The translations under genes were made by a program, and so were the position numbers. From Phylloscopus collybita (Eukaryota > Chordata > Aves > Passeriformes > Phylloscopidae), in assembly GCA_027886175.1 (NCBI GenBank), contig JAJNNQ010000013.1:806001-870000 (forward strand): 64,000 bases of DNA, written 5' to 3'. A model generated the notes under the pieces. It ran no database searches and was not told the DNA's origin. It saw only the letters and a list, made by a program, of their open reading frames with translations. Below, in pieces: positions 1-12,812 of this stretch (the first letter of the stretch is position 1; each line of letters opens with the position of its first letter).

Positions 1-334
1 CACCTCTGGAGTTCTGTGTCCAGTTCTGGGCTCCTCAGTACAAGAGAGACATGGAGCCCCTGAGTGGGTCCAGTGGAGGGTAACAAAGATGATTAAGGGA
101 CTGGAGCATCTCTCTTACCAGGAAAGGCTGGAGGAGCTGGGCCTGGTCAGCCTTGAGAAGAGACAGCTGAGAGGGTTATCAGTGTCTGTCAGTATCTGAA
201 GGGAGGGTGTCAAGAGGATATTTCCAGGCTCTTCTCAGTGGTACCAAGAAGAGACAATGGACAGAAACAGGAAATTCCACCTGACAGTGAAGAGGAACCA
301 CTTTACTGTGCAGGAGACTGAGCACTGGTACAGT
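1..334 (+). repeat. CR1 LINE fragment, 3' part of ORF2 and start of the 3' UTR
   Basis: The stretch follows the CR1 consensus closely. It has the 'tgtgtccagttctgggc' segment near 16, the 'gatgattaagggactggagcat' type segment near 88-110, the 'aggctggaggagctgggcct' type segment near 126, and 'ctttactgtgcaggagactgagcactgg' type sequence to about 330. The match then stops and does not reach the usual CR1 3' terminal octamers. The element is cut at the window start and truncated at its 3' side, where another repeat begins. It is a dead fragment with no usable frame. The family call is from memory of the consensus. Confidence 0.9.
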
Positions 335-1085
335 GCTGTTTCTGCTGCTACTCAGGGATAGGAGTGGGATCCCTCCCACAGGAGACACTCCTCCATGAAC
401 TTCTCAAGTATCAGTTTTTCCCACAGGCTACAGTTCTTAACAAGGGGCTCCAAAGTGCATGGGTCCCTTCCATGGGCTGCAGTAGTCCTGGATCAGACTG
501 CTCCAGTGTAGGGCCCCTGTGAGGTCACAAGTCCTGCCAGAAAACCAGCTCTAGTGTGGGCTCCTCACACCACAAGTCCACAGATCCTGCCAGAGGTCTA
601 CTCCAGCACAAGCTTCCAATACAGTCATAGATCTCTTTTGGGCATCCACCAGCCCTAGTGTGGGGCTCCTTCACACTCTTCTTGCCAGTTGCCAGTGAGT
701 CTCTTCTCCCCCATGGTCCTCCAAGACCATGGGAAATCTCTGCTCCTGCACTTGAAGCACCTTCTCTCCTTCTCCACCGACGTTGGTGTCTACAAGGCTG
801 TTTCTCTCACATATTCTCACTCCTCTCTTCTCTGGCCACAATTACTTCTGCTCAATATTTTTTTTTCTTTTGCCTTCCTAAATATGTTGCCACAGAGGCT
901 GATTAGCTCAGGCTTGGCCAGTGGCTGATCCATCTTAAAGCTGGCTATTGGCTCTGTCTGACATCAAGGAAGATTCCAGCAGCTTCTCACAGAAGCCACC
1001 CCTGTAGCTCCTCCCCTGCTACCAGAACTGTGCCATGAAAATGCAGTGCAGAACCGTATACAAAATGTGGAAACCAGATTCAAGT
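335..1085 (+). repeat. Multicopy bird repeat of unresolved class (possibly LTR or retroelement tail)
   Basis: This block abuts the truncated CR1. It repeats the theme 'ctgctccagtgt / ctctagtgtgggctcctc / ctagtgtggggctcctt' at about 500, 550 and 655. It then runs through a segment with 'ctgctcctgcacttgaagcacctt' character at about 740-765, and ends near a C-rich tract with 'cacagaagccacccctg' at about 990. I remember very similar sequence as a frequent interspersed repeat in songbird genomes, but I cannot name the family or its ends. Two short overlapping open frames (658-906 and 689-928) lie inside it and look incidental. A repeat-library search would settle class and orientation. Confidence 0.5.
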
Positions 1086-1595
1086 AAGACCCTTTTGTCT
1101 CAGCAAACTTGCAAATAGATTTGGGACTACAGGTTATAGTCTCAAGTTCTAATAACTCCTAGCTTATCGAGCAGCAGCCTCAGCCAGCATTTCAAACTGC
1201 TATGTTCAAATAATTAATGTAAATATATCACATTCATAAATAATTATCAGAGGATCAGGATCATAAGATTGGATTAATTAACAAGGATTTATCCAACACA
1301 AACTAGACAGAAACAATATTTGTATGTACCTTTGCTCTTTCTCATCTCCAGCTTTCTTTTTCTCTTCTGAGCTCTGAGTTAGTCTTCCAAGGAGACCTAC
1401 AACCCAGATGTATAAACACAGTAGAAGATTAATTTGGTATGAATCATATTTTACTTGCATGAAACAGTGGTAAAATTCAAACTCCCTGGTCATACACCGC
1501 TTCAACGAAACACATTTTAATGGCAAAATAAAAGTGTAGAGAGTGACTGTCCTTCATTCTCTCTTAGGCATAGGTGTCTGCCAATTTTTATTCCC
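1086..1595. other. Unassigned AT-rich sequence
   Basis: No repeat, exon or RNA gene was recognised. The only open frame here (1278-1526, minus) has no recognisable motif and lies in AT-rich sequence. Confidence 0.6.
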
Positions 1596-1599
1596 TCAT

Positions 1600-1985
1600 T
1601 TGAGAAAACCTACAGGCTGCAGAGAATTCACAGGGGTGCAGTAAGTATCATCAGAGGCTTAGAGATCGTGGTCCATGGGAACCACTGAGTGAGCTCAGCT
1701 CTACTTGTCAGGTGAGAGACAAACAGATTGAGGAGAGACCTGATAAAACTTTGGCACAGAGAGGAAACAAATAACCATTTTTCAATCATAGAAGACAAGT
1801 AAAGATCTCAGGCTGTAACAAGGGAGAGCAAAATTAAACATTTTAAAAGCAATCATAATCTCCTGCTGGAACAAACAGATTGTCTGGGGAAGTTGTGGAA
1901 CATCCATCTTCTTCCTTGAAGAATAGGCTGGACAGACATCTGCCAGGAATCATTTAGACAGACCTTCTGCCCATGTAGACATATC
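1600..1985 (+). repeat. Ancient CR1 LINE 3'-end fragment
   Basis: This is heavily diverged sequence, but the order of CR1 3'-end landmarks is kept. A 'gcagtaagtatcatcagaggctt' type segment lies near 1638, 'agacaaacagattgaggagagacct' type sequence near 1718, a 'ggaagttgtggaacatccatctt' type segment near 1889, and 'aataggctggacagacatctgcc' type sequence near 1921. The last two correspond to the CR1 '...gttgtggaatctcc... aggttagacaaacacctgtc...' region. No coding potential remains. Confidence 0.7.
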
Positions 1986-2869
1986 ATACTTCTGAAGGGC
2001 AACTTTATACTTTCAGCCATAAAAGAAAAATTTTTAGTTTCTTAAGGCTGTTTTAAAAATTGTCCTACTCCAGATAACTAAGAAGGGTGAGACTTGTTGT
2101 GACAATCACCAGCTTGGATAAAAAAAGAGAGAACTCAAGGAAAGAGTCCTTCCTCAATCAGCCCTGTTGTAATAACCCTTGTCCTCAGCCTGTTGTGGTC
2201 ATGGCAGTGAGAAACCCCCAGGAGCCAAACTGTGGAGCTCCTGAGACATCAGGTGCTGTTCACACACGTATGCACAAGCACACAGTCAATCTACTAGAAC
2301 AGATTTAATTGAGAATGAGCTTTATTGCCATCTTCCTCTGATTAAACTGGAAATGTGAAAACAAACATGTTGATGTTGGGCCAAGTTTTCATTTGCACTG
2401 ATGGTTTTGGTGCTGCTTTCTTCCTAAAAGGAAGCCTTAATATTGGTAAAGAGAATTTGCTGTCTTTTAATATTGACAAAGTTAGGAAAATGGGCCATAA
2501 TGCAAATAGGAATTGAATATACTTAGTACTTTAGCTAGATTTTTACTTTCACAATAGAGCTTTTCTACTGTTCTGGTGCTATAGGGAACTTAGGGTGAGT
2601 ATTAATGAAGTGTAATTGCACTTTGCAACACTGCCTACACAAAGAGGTCTTAAAGGAATCCCAGTGTAAATGAGAATCTTGGCAACCATACCTAAACTGT
2701 GTTGGCTTAGTTGTAATGTGGTTACTCAGAAACATTTTAATCTTTCAAAAATGCACAGGAATTTTAGTGAAAATAGGATTTTAAACTGTTCTTGGTAGTA
2801 GGGTAGAAACAACACTGAATGAAGAGTCCCTACACAGAAGCCTCTATTTCCTGGGATTTGCAGCCCACT
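1986..2869. other. Unassigned sequence between CR1 pieces
   Basis: The stretch is AT-rich with no recognised element. One short open frame (2087-2308, plus) has no recognisable domain. Confidence 0.55.
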
Positions 2870-3300
2870 GGTGATGATCTGTTTCTGAATCCTTTCCTGT
2901 CACCAGCGTCAGGCTGACAGTTCCTCAGATTCTCCTTCTAATCCTACTTGTTGATGGACATCATATTAGCTAGCCTCCAGTCTGGGACACCCCTGGTTAG
3001 CCAGGTAAATGACAGAAAATGGCTTGGTGAGCCCTTCCAGCAGCTTCCTCAGTAGCCTTGGGTGGATCCCATCCAGCCCCATAGACTCATGAGTGTCTAA
3101 TTGGCATAGCAAGTCACTAACCATTTCCCCTTGGACTATGGGGGCTTCATTCTGCTTCCCAATCGGTTCTCCAGCTCAGGGGGCAAAGAATACATTGAGT
3201 ACCTGTGCCTGTTCCTCACCTTGGTTCACTATGTTTCCTCCAATATCCGGATGGAAATTCTCCTTAGCCCTCTTTACTTTGTTAATGTTCCTATCCTGAT
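2870..3300 (-). repeat. CR1 LINE ORF2 fragment (RT coding region), inverted
   Basis: Read on the minus strand, this gives the start of the CR1 reverse-transcriptase region. From high to low coordinate it has a lysine/alanine-rich lead, the conserved 'aggggaaatggttagtgacttgct' type segment, 'ctggatgggatccacccaaggct' type sequence (the D-G-I-H-P-R motif region), and then 'ctggaggctagctaatatgatgtccat' type sequence (the W-R-L-A-N-V region) at about 2951-2980. Small indels break the frame. Both ends of the parent element are missing, so this is an internal fragment. A 19-A run begins four bases beyond its upstream end. Confidence 0.85.
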
Positions 3301-3303
3301 GGG

Positions 3304-3322
3304 AAAAAAAAAAAAAAAAAAA
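3304..3322 (+). repeat. Poly(A) run, 19 A
   Basis: An uninterrupted A tract follows the CR1 fragment directly. The CR1 fragment is on the opposite strand and CR1 does not end in poly(A), so the tract is not its tail. Confidence 0.9.
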
Positions 3323-4766
3323 GGCAATTTACACACCAGCCTCCATGCAAACAGTATGCAAGCAGTTCTTTACTTGAAATCTTAAAATCCTAATTCAGTT
3401 TGATTATTTTCTTATGTAGGTACACACCCAGCAACTCAGATGATTTCTGAATTTGGCCTCAGGGAATAAAGTTAACAAAAGCAGAGCAGAGCATTTACTG
3501 GCTAGCCCCAGAGAAAGTTTGTCCTGCAAAGTCAAAAGAAGCTCTAATAGTGCATCTGATTCTCAGTGATTCTTGAAAGTGTTTTACAATGTAAAAAGCA
3601 TGGAAGACATGTTCAAAGACATAAAAACAAATCAGGAACCAAGCTTCCATTAAGAGTGATCAAGAGTCTGACACCCGGCTACCATTTGTTCCTTTGAAAA
3701 TCTTTTCCTGCATCAATTACACTTACTTCCACTTCAGAGCTGCAGCACACAGCCAGAGTGGCACAAAATATCCTAAAGAAAATGAGCATCAGCCTGAGTG
3801 GGGAAAAGGAGAGCAAGTGGTGATCTGCAGAGCTCACACAGCCAGAAAGCACATAGCTAACGAGGGTGCAGCCTGGGAAGCAGCAAGAAAAAGCAAGGGG
3901 CAAAAATGGAAGAAAGATAATGAAGATAAAGCTGAACCAGAAAGACTTTTTAGCTGAAGATGAGTAGTGGGTACATAATGAGTGACAACGAGAAAGAGAA
4001 AAGTGATGCTGGCTGTGGGAAGAATGGATGGATCATTACAAATGGATGTATTTTCTCTCCCTTGTCCAGCTGGGGAGAGGAGTGATAGAGAGGCTCTGGT
4101 TGGTGCTTAGTGTGCAGCCAGAGTCAATCCACTACTCCATGTAAAGCATTCATCCCAACTTCAACCCACCAGCACTCTACTTTGTATCTTGACACCAAAA
4201 CCACCCCTTTCATTTTCCTTTCTTTTCATTTATTCTAGTGTCTTTTTCTGTTGTGTAGCAAATGTGGCACTGAGGACACAATAATTGGGTGTCTTTTGTC
4301 CCACCAGGAGTCTGACACGACTCCCCATGGTGCCACAGTCACTCTCTTAAGTGTGAAGGCCCCAGAAGGATGATTCTCTAAAAAAATAAAATTGTATGTA
4401 GAAAAACAGAGAAGAAAAAATGAGGGTTAGGAGAAAGAGAAGGATGAAAAAGAGGAAGACTGGGAAGATAAGAACAGAGAAATGTGGAGGCTCATCAATG
4501 AATTTCCAGTCTGATGTTTTCCCTGTACCTCCATGCATAGAGCATTTCAATCACTTGCTCTTATTTGGCAATTCCAAAACCATTTTAGGTGTACTGATTT
4601 CTGAGAGAAAAAAAGATATTTTGCATAGATGCCAGTTCCAGGAATTCTGTAGGGATCAAAAAGGGCATTTCCTCAAAATGCTGAGGCTGCAAGAAACAAA
4701 TCAAAAACCAAAGGTTTATTGCACAGAAGGAGAAGCACATAAGGTGGATCTTTAATAAGTAAAGGA
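3323..4766. other. Unassigned sequence, purine-rich in part
   Basis: No recognised element. The stretch 4380-4470 is strongly A/G-rich on the plus strand, which explains the lysine/arginine-rich open frame 4420-4755. That frame has no domain I recognise. Confidence 0.55.
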
Positions 4767-4794
4767 TTTATTTTATTTTATTTTATTTTATTTT
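4767..4794. repeat. (TTTTA)n microsatellite
   Basis: About five and a half uninterrupted copies of the pentanucleotide TTTTA. Confidence 0.95.
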
Positions 4795-7700
4795 GTTTTT
4801 CAAAAGGAAAAGGCAAACATATCAGAGAAATTTTTACCTAGGAATCCATATGCAGAGTACAGACCCCAAAGCAATATATTTTCCTTAACACTAATATAAA
4901 AAGCTGCGATAATTCAGATAATCAGTCAAATTAAAACAACAAATCTCTCTGAACAAAAGACTGGAAAAATAATTGTGTCATTTTTCTTTTTTGGAGATAC
5001 TTTCTCTTTCAATATAATGATGCCTTAATTGTATTTTACCACAATAACACAAGCCACTGTTAGCATTCCAGCTGCGATCAGAATTCAGCACAAAGAATGA
5101 GGCAGCCTAGGCACTTAGGCTAAGTTGAATATAGGAAAGAAGAGGAAAGATAATCTCCCATTCTGTGTGTATAATATCTTCCCCTATAGGTATTGTGGAT
5201 ACGCTCAGAGAACTTTTATGATTTCATTTTCTTTGTATTTCTCCCACGAGAGCTGCATCCTCAACCAAGCTATGGGATAATAATACCTATCAAAGGAAAG
5301 GCATCTACATCAAGGCAGAATGGCAATACATTTCAGCTGAGATTTCAGGGAAACAAAAGAAATCTGAGGGATGATATTGAATTTGCTTTTTACAGGATTC
5401 AGAAATGTGTTGTTGAAATAGCAGGTAAGGAAGGGCTGCTGAGTGACAGGAAGGCTGTGTCAAAAAGCAGGCAGCACGCCAGCCATTGATGCTCAGACTG
5501 TGAGAAGAGAGGAATGAGATGATGAGTGACCATTTCCAAACTTGTTATAGACAGAGTAGAACAACTGCTCCTGGGGGTAAGACCACAGAATGAAGCCACC
5601 ACTCCAGCATACGTATAAAGTTGCTTTGCAATCAAGGCAAAAAAATTGTAGAAAATAATGTCTAATGAGGGGAACAATTCCTATACTGCAGCAGAGAAAA
5701 AGCTTTAGTGAATCTTTTTTTAGTGTGTACTTTTGGAGAAACAGTTGAATTCCACTCAGTGGAATTCTTTCACAAGTGAAGGGGTTTATGAGAGACCAAG
5801 AGAGTTCAGTAATGCAGGCTGGATAAAGAAAGGGTGAGGGCCACATCTTATCCAGTAATATATCTGGAACGAATTGCTAAACTACCAGTCATAAGAGGGC
5901 ATCTAAAAGGACCTTCCAAGTTGTGTGAGGGTTTTGAGGTAATGATACAGCTCATCACGAGAGGAGGACCCTGCATGTCTTTCCTAAGCAATAGAAGCAA
6001 TAGAGTGTGTGATTAACTGAAATGTTCAAAACTATAATTCTTCATGTTCTGTGTAACAAGGGCTGACTGTGTAACTGAAAGGTAGCAGTATGCTTCTGCA
6101 ATATTTTCAGAAAAACATTCATTCACTGTTAAGCCACTTACTCAGACACACTAAAATGCCTTTGTATTATCTTCTAGAGATGAGTAAAACTTAGATCATG
6201 TCTCAATAAATACAACAAAACTATAGGACACTACAGATTTTCTGGGGGTCTTATATCTGAAGTACTTGAAACTTCATGAATTCTTATACAAAGCCATACA
6301 TTATCTCCTTTCTTATTTCAAATCTTGGCTCAGTTCAAATCAAAGTTTGCAAAAACAGCTGGCAAAACTAAGTGGACTACTCAAAACATAGGCATTGTGC
6401 TAGACAGAATAAAATCTCTTTTCATCTTTGTACTGTTGAAATCTTTAAATAAATAATTAGCATCTCTCTTTTTCACTCCATGTTTAAGATTTCAGGCGAG
6501 TGAATGCTTTTTTTCTTTGTTTCTAAACACACTCTTGCACACAGTCGTTACAGATTTGAAGTAACTGCTTATGCAAGGCAGAGGTCCAGCAATATTTTAG
6601 ACATAGTAGTTGCAAATTAAGCCCACTGCAATACAGCAGCCCAACCTTCTGAGGTTATATGGTTCCAGGCATAAAAGCATTTTGGAAACAAGTATTACAT
6701 TATAAATCATTTATGTGGGTACTTCCAACAATATGAAGAGTAGAACACAAGAAAGAGGGACGTATTTCAGAAAGACTCTAATCTGGTTTTACATTAGAGG
6801 TACAAGAATAGAAAGTGAATAACCATCTATCTCAAACCCAGAAATGGTAGCACACTGTTTACCATGCTAGGAGAAATGTGACATGAACTTTGTTGTTCAT
6901 GCCTTCCTTTACTTATTTATTTGTTTGTTTGTGTATTTATTTTTTATTTATTGTAATAAAGTTAATAGATGTTTAATACTGTTAATAATTTTAAGTAAAG
7001 CTACTGCTGAAAGGTCTGGTAATCTGAGATATTTCATGCAATAGAAGTTATTTATATACTTTGCTAAGAACTCTTTTTCAGCACTCTGGGTCCCAATATT
7101 TTTTAGTACCAATTAAACAAGGTAATTTGCTGGAAATTAGCTGCATCCCTCAGGTTCAGAAGCTGTTCATAGGCAGCCTTTAACTATCCCAGGAATAAGA
7201 GTGACACAATGACCAGTGGGGGGTTTTCAAATGTGTACAAACAGCTGTTTCCCCAGACCAGCTCTGCTGGTTGATGCAGCTCCTCCATCACACACAGTGA
7301 ACTGGCCAGGGATGGAAGGGATCCTGCTTTCTTAACTGAAGCTGGCAGCCAACACTGAAATCAGCCTTGACACAAGCCCCTCAGATATCACGGGAAGAGA
7401 GTGGAACCAGCTGAGGGTACAAACAGAAATGTTCCTCCATGCTTGTGAGTCCTGGGCCCACAGTTCACCTGCACTTGCCTGACACCTTCTGAAGGAGGAT
7501 TCCTTCTCCTTTTGCCCACTGTTAAGGTTCTCCTTTCCCTGCCAGACAGGCTTCAATAGATTGAGATGCTATCCTGAGCCTTATCTTCCAACAAAACTTG
7601 ATGTTTTAAAAGGGAAAACTCAGGTGGGATGTACCATCTGTGTAAACCCCATCTTAGCTGCTTGCCGAGACAGTTTATTCTAAATATCCAGGAGCCTGAA

Positions 7701-9524
7701 AAAATGAGTTATCTCCACCACTAAATCTGTCTGATCAGCAAAAACTTCTCTTAGCTGTGAGTGACTGCAGTTCTTTCTGCTTTGAGGACTCATCATATGA
7801 GAGATATTTCATATGTCAATGCAACAGCAATCCCATAGCTAAGCTGATGAGATCTGTCAGCACCTCAGCACTCAATGGAAGGTGGAATTTTTATACTTTG
7901 TAGGAGAGAAGGAAATTCGAGGGGCTGACTGGACATTGCCATCCTAGGGAGAAAACAGCTGACTCAGAATAGCTCTCTCAATTAAATAAGTAAGTCCCAA
8001 ATATCCTTTCTATCGACTCAGACACAGACCTTCTCTGTGTTTCATTTCTCATGTAGGGGTGAGAAATCAGCCAGATTTAAGCCTGAGATACATCTACAGC
8101 ATCTTAAAACCCAGTGCCCTTTTCCATTACTCACATGAAACATTTCAGACCCAACCTAGAGCTCCTGGGATCCATTTAAGAGCAGGAGAGCATTAATAAA
8201 CTAATTACACTTAACAAGAACAGGGGTGAGAGATTGAAGGTGCCCAGTGGCTTCATGGGTATTGCTGTGTGCCAAATCCCTGACATTTTCATTGCTGTTC
8301 TTGATTTCACCTTTGCCTGGATGTGCAAGTGTGCTGTTTGGGATGTGACCCAGCTAACATCTGGGGCACTTTGTTAACATGTCCAGTTTCATCAAGGTTA
8401 TTTCAGACATTCCAAAGCATTTGATTTAGGCTTATAGTGAAGACCCCTTTCCAACACCTGCTGATGGATGTCTGAATACTTTATCCCGCTCCCTCTTGCA
8501 AGCACTCACTGAAGACAGAGAACAGTCAAAAAAGGAGGGTGGTCAATGGTGCAGAACCTCAGCTGGGAGAGGAATGCTCTCTGAAACAGCAGCACTGCCC
8601 AGTGCTCTATTTTTATACACTCCAGTGTGAGACACTGACCCAGTTTCCATCATGCTGCCAGTCTTTTCTCACAGGACAACTTTTCACTTTCTCAACTCCA
8701 CTGTGTTCCTCCTCCAGTCAATCTACAGTTTCCCTGAACATGAATAAGCAGAACCATGCAAGGAAGGCACTGTACACAGGATCCTAGCAGAGATGTGGTG
8801 GAATAATGCTTGCTGATATTTGCTGAACATATTTTCCCTGGCTGACATTTGGTGTTTCACAGTTGTACCATACCTTTTTGACAGTGATTGACATGACATG
8901 ACAGGGTTGTGTCTGGTTGTCATGTATTTAGCCTGTGATTCACTAGAACATGAAACATTTTTTTGTTTCCTGACCTTTTCATGGAATGAAATCTCACCTG
9001 ATTGTAGAAACCTAGTTTCTTTTTTTCTGTACTGTGAATGAGGCTGCACCTTGAAGTCAAGTTCAATTTCCACTACTCCAGCCTTCCAGTTCACCCACTT
9101 TCTTCTTCAGGATGAGGTTTATTTGAACACAGCTTTAATAATTAGTCAAATACAGTTAGCCAAAAGTAACTTCTAGGGTGCCAGTCTTTAATATTGGTAC
9201 CAAGACAGACAGACAGATCTCTGATGAGCTTTCTTCTAACTTCCCTCCAGCTTGATAGTTTTCTTGTGCGCATCTCATTCTGTTACATCCATTTTAACTA
9301 GTTCTTGCCAAGCTCAAGCTTTGTACTGAATGTTTGTCTCCTCTAGTTTCCTCGTGACTCTTTAAGAAATGCTTCATTTTGATACAAATTATTTCTACAA
9401 AATTTTCTTTCTTTAGAAAATCACTTACTTTCAGAAAATGAAACTAGGTTAATATACAATAATTTGCTTTTTCCAGCCCTATATCACAATTTCTCCCATT
9501 TCCATCATATAGTTATATGTAATT
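4795..9524. other. Unassigned AT-rich sequence
   Basis: No recognisable element over 4.7 kb apart from low-complexity T-rich TTTA/TTTG sequence at about 6905-6955 and a short perfect inverted repeat at 5747-5767. Open frames here, including 5493-5846 minus and 8723-9094 minus, show no family motif. Confidence 0.55.
5747..5767. repeat. 10-bp perfect inverted repeat with 1-nt spacer
   Basis: The arm gaattccact (5747-5756) and its exact reverse complement agtggaattc (5758-5767) flank a single C. It is small enough to be chance in a window of this size. Confidence 0.9.
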
Positions 9525-9680
9525 ATCTTTCCATTTAAAAATTATTCTTAGGGCTTTACACACTATTGAGCTCAGATTAACAGCCATCAGTCCTGGGTCA
9601 CTTTTATCCTCTTTTCTAGATTCAGGCACCCCATTTGCTATTCTCCAAGCATGTAGTGCTCTCTGAAGATGATTATTAAC
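9525..9680 (-). repeat. Ancient CR1-type RT coding relic
   Basis: On the minus strand one open frame (9513-9761) retains the pattern W-R-I-A-N-G-V-P, then K-x-D-K-S-D-P-G, then a short gap and L-S-S-I-V-C-K. This matches the conserved stretch of CR1-like LINE reverse transcriptases (W-K-x-A-N-V-V-P ... K-G-D-K-S-D-P-G-N-Y-R-P-I-S-L). The N-Y-R-P part is lost. The rest of the frame does not match, so only about 50 codons of the element survive. It is much more diverged than the 2.9-kb CR1 piece and probably predates it. Confidence 0.75.
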
Positions 9681-10660
9681 TACAGCCTTACTTTTAAATC
9701 TTTCAGTACTCAGAAGGAAATTGTGCCATACCTTCCAATGTGAGCTCCCAATAGTATTCAAAGCATTCTGCTGTGTGGGATTACTTCCATCAGCCCCATT
9801 AGTTTTCCCATTTTACACCATGTTTTTGGCTTGCAGTGTTGCTATATTTTAATCAGAAAGCTTTAAGTACCATTTTCAGGAAACCCAAAGCAATGTGTAG
9901 GCTGAACCTTAATATCCATCCAGGTCAGTTTGATAATGGTCCTGAAGTAATACTGATGCTGGATGTCTCTATTCTTTCATTTCACAGAGGTGTTAGCTGC
10001 ACATAGTTTACTTCAAGCCATTCATAGAGCAGTCACTGCTCACCCAGTAGCTGTGGAGACTCCTGTCTGACAAAAAGGATGCCCAAGGGAAGTAACAGTT
10101 TTGCTGGGAACTTCACACATAATGTGGCAAAGCCACTTCTGAGACATTTAATTTGGTTTTGATGGAAACTCCAGCCACTACTTTGTCCCCTTGTAACTTT
10201 ATAGGAGATTATAAAGACTAGCTGCTCAAACATTTCTTGACATACTTCATAGGGGATTTATCAGATATCCATACATTTTAACATCCCCGCCCATTACAGA
10301 AGTAAACATGGAGACTGCACTTCCAGAAGATTTGGTAAAAATTAGCTGAATCTCATGTGTTTTAGAAGTGACTTGTAATTGGCTTTTTTCCCCTGACTTT
10401 TGTCATTTTATGATTTTTCCCTTCCATGCATGTCCATCAGTTTTCTTTTGGATATTAGGGATCATAATATACGTATCTGCTGTCCTTGATTAAATGTGCC
10501 AGCTCTGAAGTGTGGGGACCTCTGACTTCCACTACATCCTCCAACAAGTCTGAATGACCTCTTTTCAGGGCACTGTGACCTAATTCTAACTGGCTGAACA
10601 GACTTTTTGCCCAAATTTCCTCCAAAAGGTTGAGAAATTCTTCCCTCCTTCTCCCAAGTT

Positions 10661-10677
10661 GTTTGTTTGTTTGTTTT
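10661..10677. repeat. (GTTT)n short microsatellite
   Basis: Four GTTT units in a row. Confidence 0.9.
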
Positions 10678-12797
10678 CCTTTAACCACTAAATTAGTGCT
10701 GCAATGTTCCCAGTGGTGTCTTCACTGCAATAAACAGCCTAAGCAAAAAAGGAAGATCCATGTGGTCTGAAAAGCATCAGCAGACCTTTGTTGAACTTCC
10801 TGTCTGTGTCATTTATTATTATCCAGGAAGCTCTGTACTGAAAGAACCCTGCTTAGCTCAATAATTCTCTCATATTTGTTCAGCTCCAGAGTTCCCCAAA
10901 AGACAGGAAAGGTCTTATATAAGCATGAAAGGAAAATATTTATTGTCTTTAAGTTTCTAGCTAATTATTTTTCCTAAACATGTGGAATGTTGAAGTTTCT
11001 GTGCCTTCAAGGTTTTGAAGAAATCTATAGAAAGCTATAACCCAAGAAAGCCATAACAAGACAGTTTTATGCTGAGAGCCCTAAAACTGTCTTTATAAAC
11101 CCTTGGGTCAACATCATAGCCTGTCTTCTCTTCCTTCCTGGGTCCCTCCCTCCCCCCCTCTCTGGAAGTGTTGTAAACAAAAGCAAGAAAAGGAGATGGG
11201 AAAATATGCTTTAACTCAAGAGAGACAAAAGATTAAGCATAACCATTTTATATTTTAAATTTCCCTAGTATCACTCACACTCAATTGACAATCTAAGCCA
11301 AATAGTAAATTCCTTTATTTTCAAGGATTTTTATTGACTGCTGTGGGCATCTTTTTAGCTTCATCTCATACCTGCATGTTTTTTCTGAGCTTGGGATCTA
11401 GCCCTACTCAAAGAGCAGGAAAAACTAGATGCACCTGACACAGACCATACTCTCAGCAGGGCTATTTTGAGAGAAAACAGATCTTATTTCTGAGATTTTC
11501 TTTATTTATAAAGTAGCTATGCGAAAAATAAAACCAGTTGAGGGAGACAGCTGGAGGAAAATGTGGATGCCCTTTCCTAACCCTCTCCTGCCCTCACTCA
11601 GCATTGCTGGGGGGCCTTTCCCTTGAACCAGCAGTTCCTGTACTTCAGCCAAGGTGATTTGAGAGCTGCCCTGGAAATCAGAGTGCCACTTCAGTGAAAC
11701 ATGTGCAGGAGCTTCCTCTTGTCCTCGGGTAATCAGGGTCTCACTGCTCTGCCCAGGAAGTTCTGGCAACACCTGTATTCTCCTCAACCAGCAGGAAAAT
11801 GTGACCATAAAGATGCTCTGTTTGCCTCACAGGACTTTCTTCCACCAACAAGAAAGCAGGGGAGCTGCTCACTTGTCTGAATGAGCAAGCCCCATTTAGA
11901 TGAAAGTACAGGCAAGGAATCCCTGCAATGTCAACACCTGTGATCAGTAATTAATAAATGCTGCAAACCATAACCAAAGAGGTGCTAAGTCCCTGACTTG
12001 GGCTGTTCCTTGGAATATGCAGCACCTCACACGCCTCTAATGGTTTCAAGAGGATGCTACCAGAGAACAGTCTGGTTTTGCACCCACTATGCAAAAACAC
12101 GCTCTTATGTGACACTTACGTGTAAAGCTCTTCACAAAATGATACTGCAAATTCCTCTTTCAGTTCCAGAAATAGAGGCACAGGAGGGATTTGCCCACGG
12201 TTGGTGGAAGAGCAGAGGGTTTGAGACCCACAGCTCCAAATTCAGATGACAACATCTCACTGCCTGAATCCTTCAGCCTCTTTTCTTTTATGCACCTGCC
12301 TGTAGTTAATGAAATTACCTGCTTTTCATTTGCCAGTGTGCTGAGCTCTAGGAAGGGAAGGAGGAGAAATCAGCTTGTGTGTCAACTCTGAAATTTCAAA
12401 GGTACAATTTGTATACTGGAATTTATGCATATTTTAAATCTGTTATTAACTTCCATTTATTTTTATTCTAAAATTATACCACATACTCTCTTTCTGGACA
12501 TATTTTAATATTTTTGATCTACAAATCTCCTAAGTCTGAGAGGAGGATACAGCCTGTCATTGATATAATGGGAAATAAAACCTATAGAAGTTATTTTCTT
12601 GATACATTTTTCTTTGCTTTTAAAGACATTTGAAGTTTGACAATTTTTTGAGTTTGGCCCCAGAACGATGTCACACTGGCTTGTGATGTCAGTTTCTGAT
12701 TGATTGTGACACAATGTTTTGCCACCAGTGACCCAAAACATCACATGTAATGTTTCACTCTTCCCTCCTCTTTCTGCTCATTGGTTCCAGAACAATT

Positions 12798-12812
12798 AAA
12801 AAAAAAAAAAAA
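12798..12812 (+). repeat. Poly(A) run, 15 A
   Basis: Uninterrupted A tract. No retrocopy was recognised upstream of it. Confidence 0.9.

Noticed and set aside
3304..3322. Poly(A) tail of the adjacent CR1
   Set aside because: CR1 ends in short octamer repeats and not poly(A), and the tract is at the wrong end and strand of the fragment.
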